A DNA stretch of 64,000 bases, taken from contig JAALGY010000043.1 in NCBI GenBank assembly GCA_032358165.1, positions 806,001-870,000 of the forward strand. The letters are read 5' to 3'. The translations under genes and the position numbers were made by a program. The DNA is from Diplosphaera chodatii. Lineage: Eukaryota; Chlorophyta; Trebouxiophyceae; Prasiolales; Stichococcaceae. Shown one piece after another: positions 61,510-64,000 of the stretch; positions within the stretch are counted from its first letter, which is position 1, and every line of letters begins with the position of its first letter. A model generated the notes under the pieces. The model was not told where the DNA came from, did not search any database, and saw nothing but the letters and a program-made list of their open reading frames with translations.

Positions 61510-62514
61510 ACCTGCCCAGCATAGACGACGCCAACGTGCTGCTATTCTGCCACCTCAAGCTCCTTGATCCTGCACACCGCACAGCGATCGCCCTGCGTGC
61601 AGTGAGCTGTACCTCAGTACTGTTTCCACTTTTTCTGGTCGTCTCAGCAACGCATCGTGCAGCCGCCGCTGGCCGGATCGTGCTCCAGTGACCAGTTGAT
61701 GACACAGCAGTTCCCGCTGTTCCTTGCCGCCACCGCACAGCAGCAGCAGGAGCACGCCAAGGCAGCGCCTCGCGCGATGGGACTCGCCGTGACGCAGTTG
61801 CCACAGCTGCCCATGGCCGCGCCCTTCGCACAGCAGGACCTGATGGCGTGGCTGCTCGCGGGCAGCAAGATGGGCCAGCTCCCCGGCGACCTGCGGGCCT
61901 CGGGGCCGGGGCACCTCGCTCTGGATGCTGCTGGCCTGGCCACCGAGCTCAATGCCGGCCGCTGCGGCAGCCCCGACCACGTTGTGCCGCAAGCCCCAGG
62001 CAGCCCCTCAAGCACGCTGGATCGCGACTGGCGCTCGCCGCAGCTGCCTGCCGCTGCCAGCGGCGAGGAAGCCAGGGAGTCCGAGGCCCCGCACACGCCT
62101 GAGTTGCAGCCGCGGGATCCAGCGCCCACGCCGCCGCTCAAGAGGAAGTGGTTCGACTACGAGCACGCGCCGATCGCCCCCAGGACCCACAGGCGCAAGG
62201 CACTCCACCCCATGCGCGCTGCTGAGGCCGTGGCGGACGACTGGGACACACGTTTCAGCCCTGCACGCTCAAGCACGCCACCGCTGCTGGTCCGCAGGCA
62301 TGACCACCACCGGCGGTCGCCCGAGCGCATTCACCGCAAGCCGGCAGCGCCCAAGTCTCGCCCGGGCACGCCCGCCTCAGGCAGCGCTGGCAACGTCGCC
62401 AAGGAGTGCCACGACTGCCATACACTCAAGACCCCCATGTGGCGTCGCGTGGACGGGGTGACCTACTGCAATGCCTGCGGCCTGCGCCGGACACGCGCTC
62501 TGGTCGGTCGCTGA
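61510..62514 (+). CDS. GATA-type zinc-finger protein with a one-residue-short finger loop (5' incomplete)
   Basis: An exon ending about 61606 encodes LPSIDDANVLLFCHLKLLD and AIALRA, and splices to a long exon after the acceptor at about 61647. That exon encodes Gln-rich sequence (ATAQQQQEHAK), Pro/Ser-rich linker with KRKWFDYEHAPIAPRTHRRK and a His/Arg patch, and ends in a zinc finger ECHDCHTLKTPMWRR then VTYCNACGLRR. TP-M-WRR and CNACGLR are the GATA signature. The spacing is C-x2-C-x16-C-x2-C, one residue shorter than the usual x17-x20. The finger is followed by only about 10 residues before TGA 62512-62514. A downstream basic frame (SATPLPDQQRTYFKTPP to 62857) might be an alternative last exon. 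No start codon was assigned. Likely a DNA-binding transcription factor. Confidence 0.75.
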
Positions 62515-63629
62515 GCAGCTGCCAGCTGCAGAGCGAGACGCTGCCACTCTCAAGCCCTGTGGTCAGCGGGTTGCGACAACAACGACGCTGCCGGCCATGC
62601 ACCAAACAGATGGAACGAGCGTCCAGCATTGCGCATGCGTTGCAGCAGCAGCAGCACAACAGTGTGTCGGCAACAAACTGGCGGCCCCCGCAGAGGGGCG
62701 CTCATGTCGGCAACGCCGCTGCCAGATCAGCAGCGAACCTACTTCAAGACCCCCCCAAGACGCAAGACGCGCAAGTCACATCAAGCACAGGACTCCCGCC
62801 TCCTACGGCATGCTGCCGTGGGGAACTCAAGTATTCTCAGGCGGCGGGACGCCTGACCTATGGGTATCAAGACCTGTGGCGTGATGGTTTCAGATGGTTG
62901 CACCTCATTCGGTAACGGGACATTGCCCGGGGCACACATTGTACTATACTGCCTTTGTCTCGTTGATGATTCGTGGGCTAGCCTCAAGCAGCTTGTTCGG
63001 GTGCGTCCTTTGGCTGTGTGCCAGGCGCTGCTGTAGATAGTACAGACTCCAGGGTGTGGACACCGCTGGGTTTTTGGGATGTGTGAGTGCAGTTGTGGTT
63101 TGCTTGGCTATATGTGGGGGGCGCAGCGGCAGCTGTTCGGGCTTTGGGGCCTGACAGCCTCCTGGTCTGATGCAGTTGCGTGCTGTCGGCTTGCATGATA
63201 ACAGAAGTGTGAACACCTTGGGAGAAACCGGGTGGTGTCCCATGTAGACAGCTATGCAAGGTAGATGTGTCTCATCCTGACATTCACATTCATGTATTTG
63301 CAGCAGTGGTTTGGGTGTGGAACTCGATGGCTTGATGGTTGTGTGTCGTACTGCAGCTTCTTGTAAGCAGGCAACGTTGATGATATTCAGTCACAGTCCA
63401 GTTTGTGGTATCCACCCCTGGCGTTATGCTGGTCACTCATCCACTACAGTGGCACTGTACACCCTGATTACGCTGTCTACATCACTCTGTACAGTGAACT
63501 CAATACCTCCCGACAATACAACCTGACTCGTACATTTTGGCGCAGACTACACTCTATGACACACCAACTGTCGGATCTATACGAGACATATACACTACAA
63601 CTCCAGGCGGTGCAGAGTACAGCTGTGTA
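62515..63629. other. Intergenic between the GATA gene and the sialidase-like gene
   Basis: A possible alternative GATA 3' exon at about 62690-62857 (basic, stop at 62857). The rest, including a less GC-rich tract around 63240-63660, has no supported gene. Confidence 0.45.
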
Positions 63630-64000
63630 TCAACGCTGCTGCAACCCCGGCATCGGGTGACATGGGCCACACAAGCCACCCAGACTGCAGCACCGGCTCC
63701 CCCAGGCAAAGCTTGATGCTGCCTGCTGCAGCAGCGCCCCCGCAGCTGCGACTTGCTGCCGCAGCCCGCTTGCGCCCAGGCCTCGGTGTGGCTTGACTCT
63801 GCGGAGGTAGGCTGCACTCATCCCAGGCCTCGTCAGCATTGATCGCCAGCCGGGCACACGCATGAACGTCATGCGATTGCTGTTGTGGTAGCTGTTTGCG
63901 CCCCTGTACGAGGTGCGGATGACGCAGATGAGGTCATCGCCCTCAAACTGCCAGTCCACATACTGATAGCCTGTGTACCGCAAAGAGTCCACCCACTGGA
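63630..64000 (-). CDS. Sialidase-like (BNR/Asp-box type) hydrolase, 3' end only
   Basis: The window's last exon on the minus strand reads YVDWQFEGDDLICVIRTSY, then GANSYHNSNRMTFMRVPGW. This matches the C-terminal end of bacterial-type exo-sialidase/BNR-repeat hydrolases (typical pattern W-x-F-x-G-D-D, R-T-A, H-D-x-N-x-x-T-F-H-R-I). The reading continues about 60 residues of Ala/Gly/Arg-rich sequence to a stop at 63630-63632; the true end may be earlier if spliced. The catalytic region lies outside the window. Such genes in algae could be of bacterial origin, but this fragment cannot show it. Confidence 0.55.
   Translation of the reverse strand, partial: QWVDSLRYTGYQYVDWQFEGDDLICVIRTSYRGANSYHNSNRMTFMRVPGWRSMLTRPGMSAAYLRRVKPHRGLGASGLRQQVAAAGALLQQAASSFAWGSRCCSLGGLCGPCHPMPGLQQR

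Overview
This is nuclear DNA of a photosynthetic eukaryote, most likely a chlorophyte green alga (Trebouxiophyceae or Chlorophyceae; I cannot fix the genus). The evidence is GC-rich, intron-dense genes with short introns (donors GTGAGT or GTGCG, acceptors T/CGCAG), TGTAA polyadenylation signals after several genes, plastid-type enzymes (THI4, DXR), and a plant-type MSH1. Continuous ORFs are mostly single exons, so gene models were built by joining exons in phase; where every junction kept frame I say so.

Layout. 1-7800 (-): organellar mismatch-repair protein MSH1, cut at its 3' end by the window. 8505-9736 (-): DUF1295/steroid-reductase-like membrane protein. 10279-12659 (-): membrane-anchored epoxide hydrolase. 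13802-14474 (-): small unrecognised gene. 14951-17021 (-): basic, nuclear-looking protein built around an isolated class IIa tRNA-synthetase anticodon-binding domain, divergent from PEX4 (17494-17949, +). 18227-20287 (-): THI4, divergent from a LARGE/B4GAT1-type GT49 glycosyltransferase (21010-24138, +). 24450-26934 (-): ALG5. 36272-38721 (+): DCP1. 39888-46447 (-): SYF1/XAB2. 47436-49480 (+): a tyrosine phosphatase. 49872-50546 (+): small mitochondrial-looking protein. 50888-53753 (+): DXR. 54072-57716 (-): PIN-domain RNase-like protein. 58251-61182 (+): unrecognised cysteine-rich protein. About 61510-62514 (+): GATA zinc-finger protein. 63630-64000 (-): 3' end of a sialidase-like gene.

The most unusual object is an 8,778-bp DNA transposon at 27255-36032. 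It has 177-bp terminal inverted repeats (two mismatches), a perfect 7-bp target-site duplication (CCGACTC), and two convergent genes: a KDZ/HMGXB3-like DDE transposase with a SWIM-type zinc motif, and a multi-exon protein I do not recognise. It lies in the roughly 550-bp divergent promoter between ALG5 and DCP1. The near-identical termini suggest a recent insertion, but the transposase reading frame carries at least one apparent 1-nt frameshift.

The host genes are housekeeping functions with no shared pathway: organelle DNA repair (MSH1), glycosylation (ALG5, GT49), peroxisome import (PEX4), thiamine and isoprenoid synthesis in the plastid (THI4, DXR), and mRNA splicing and decay (SYF1, DCP1, PIN). 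Divergent pairs with 0.5-1 kb shared promoters recur (HGTP-domain gene/PEX4, THI4/GT49, ALG5/DCP1, SYF1/phosphatase, PIN/Cys-rich).
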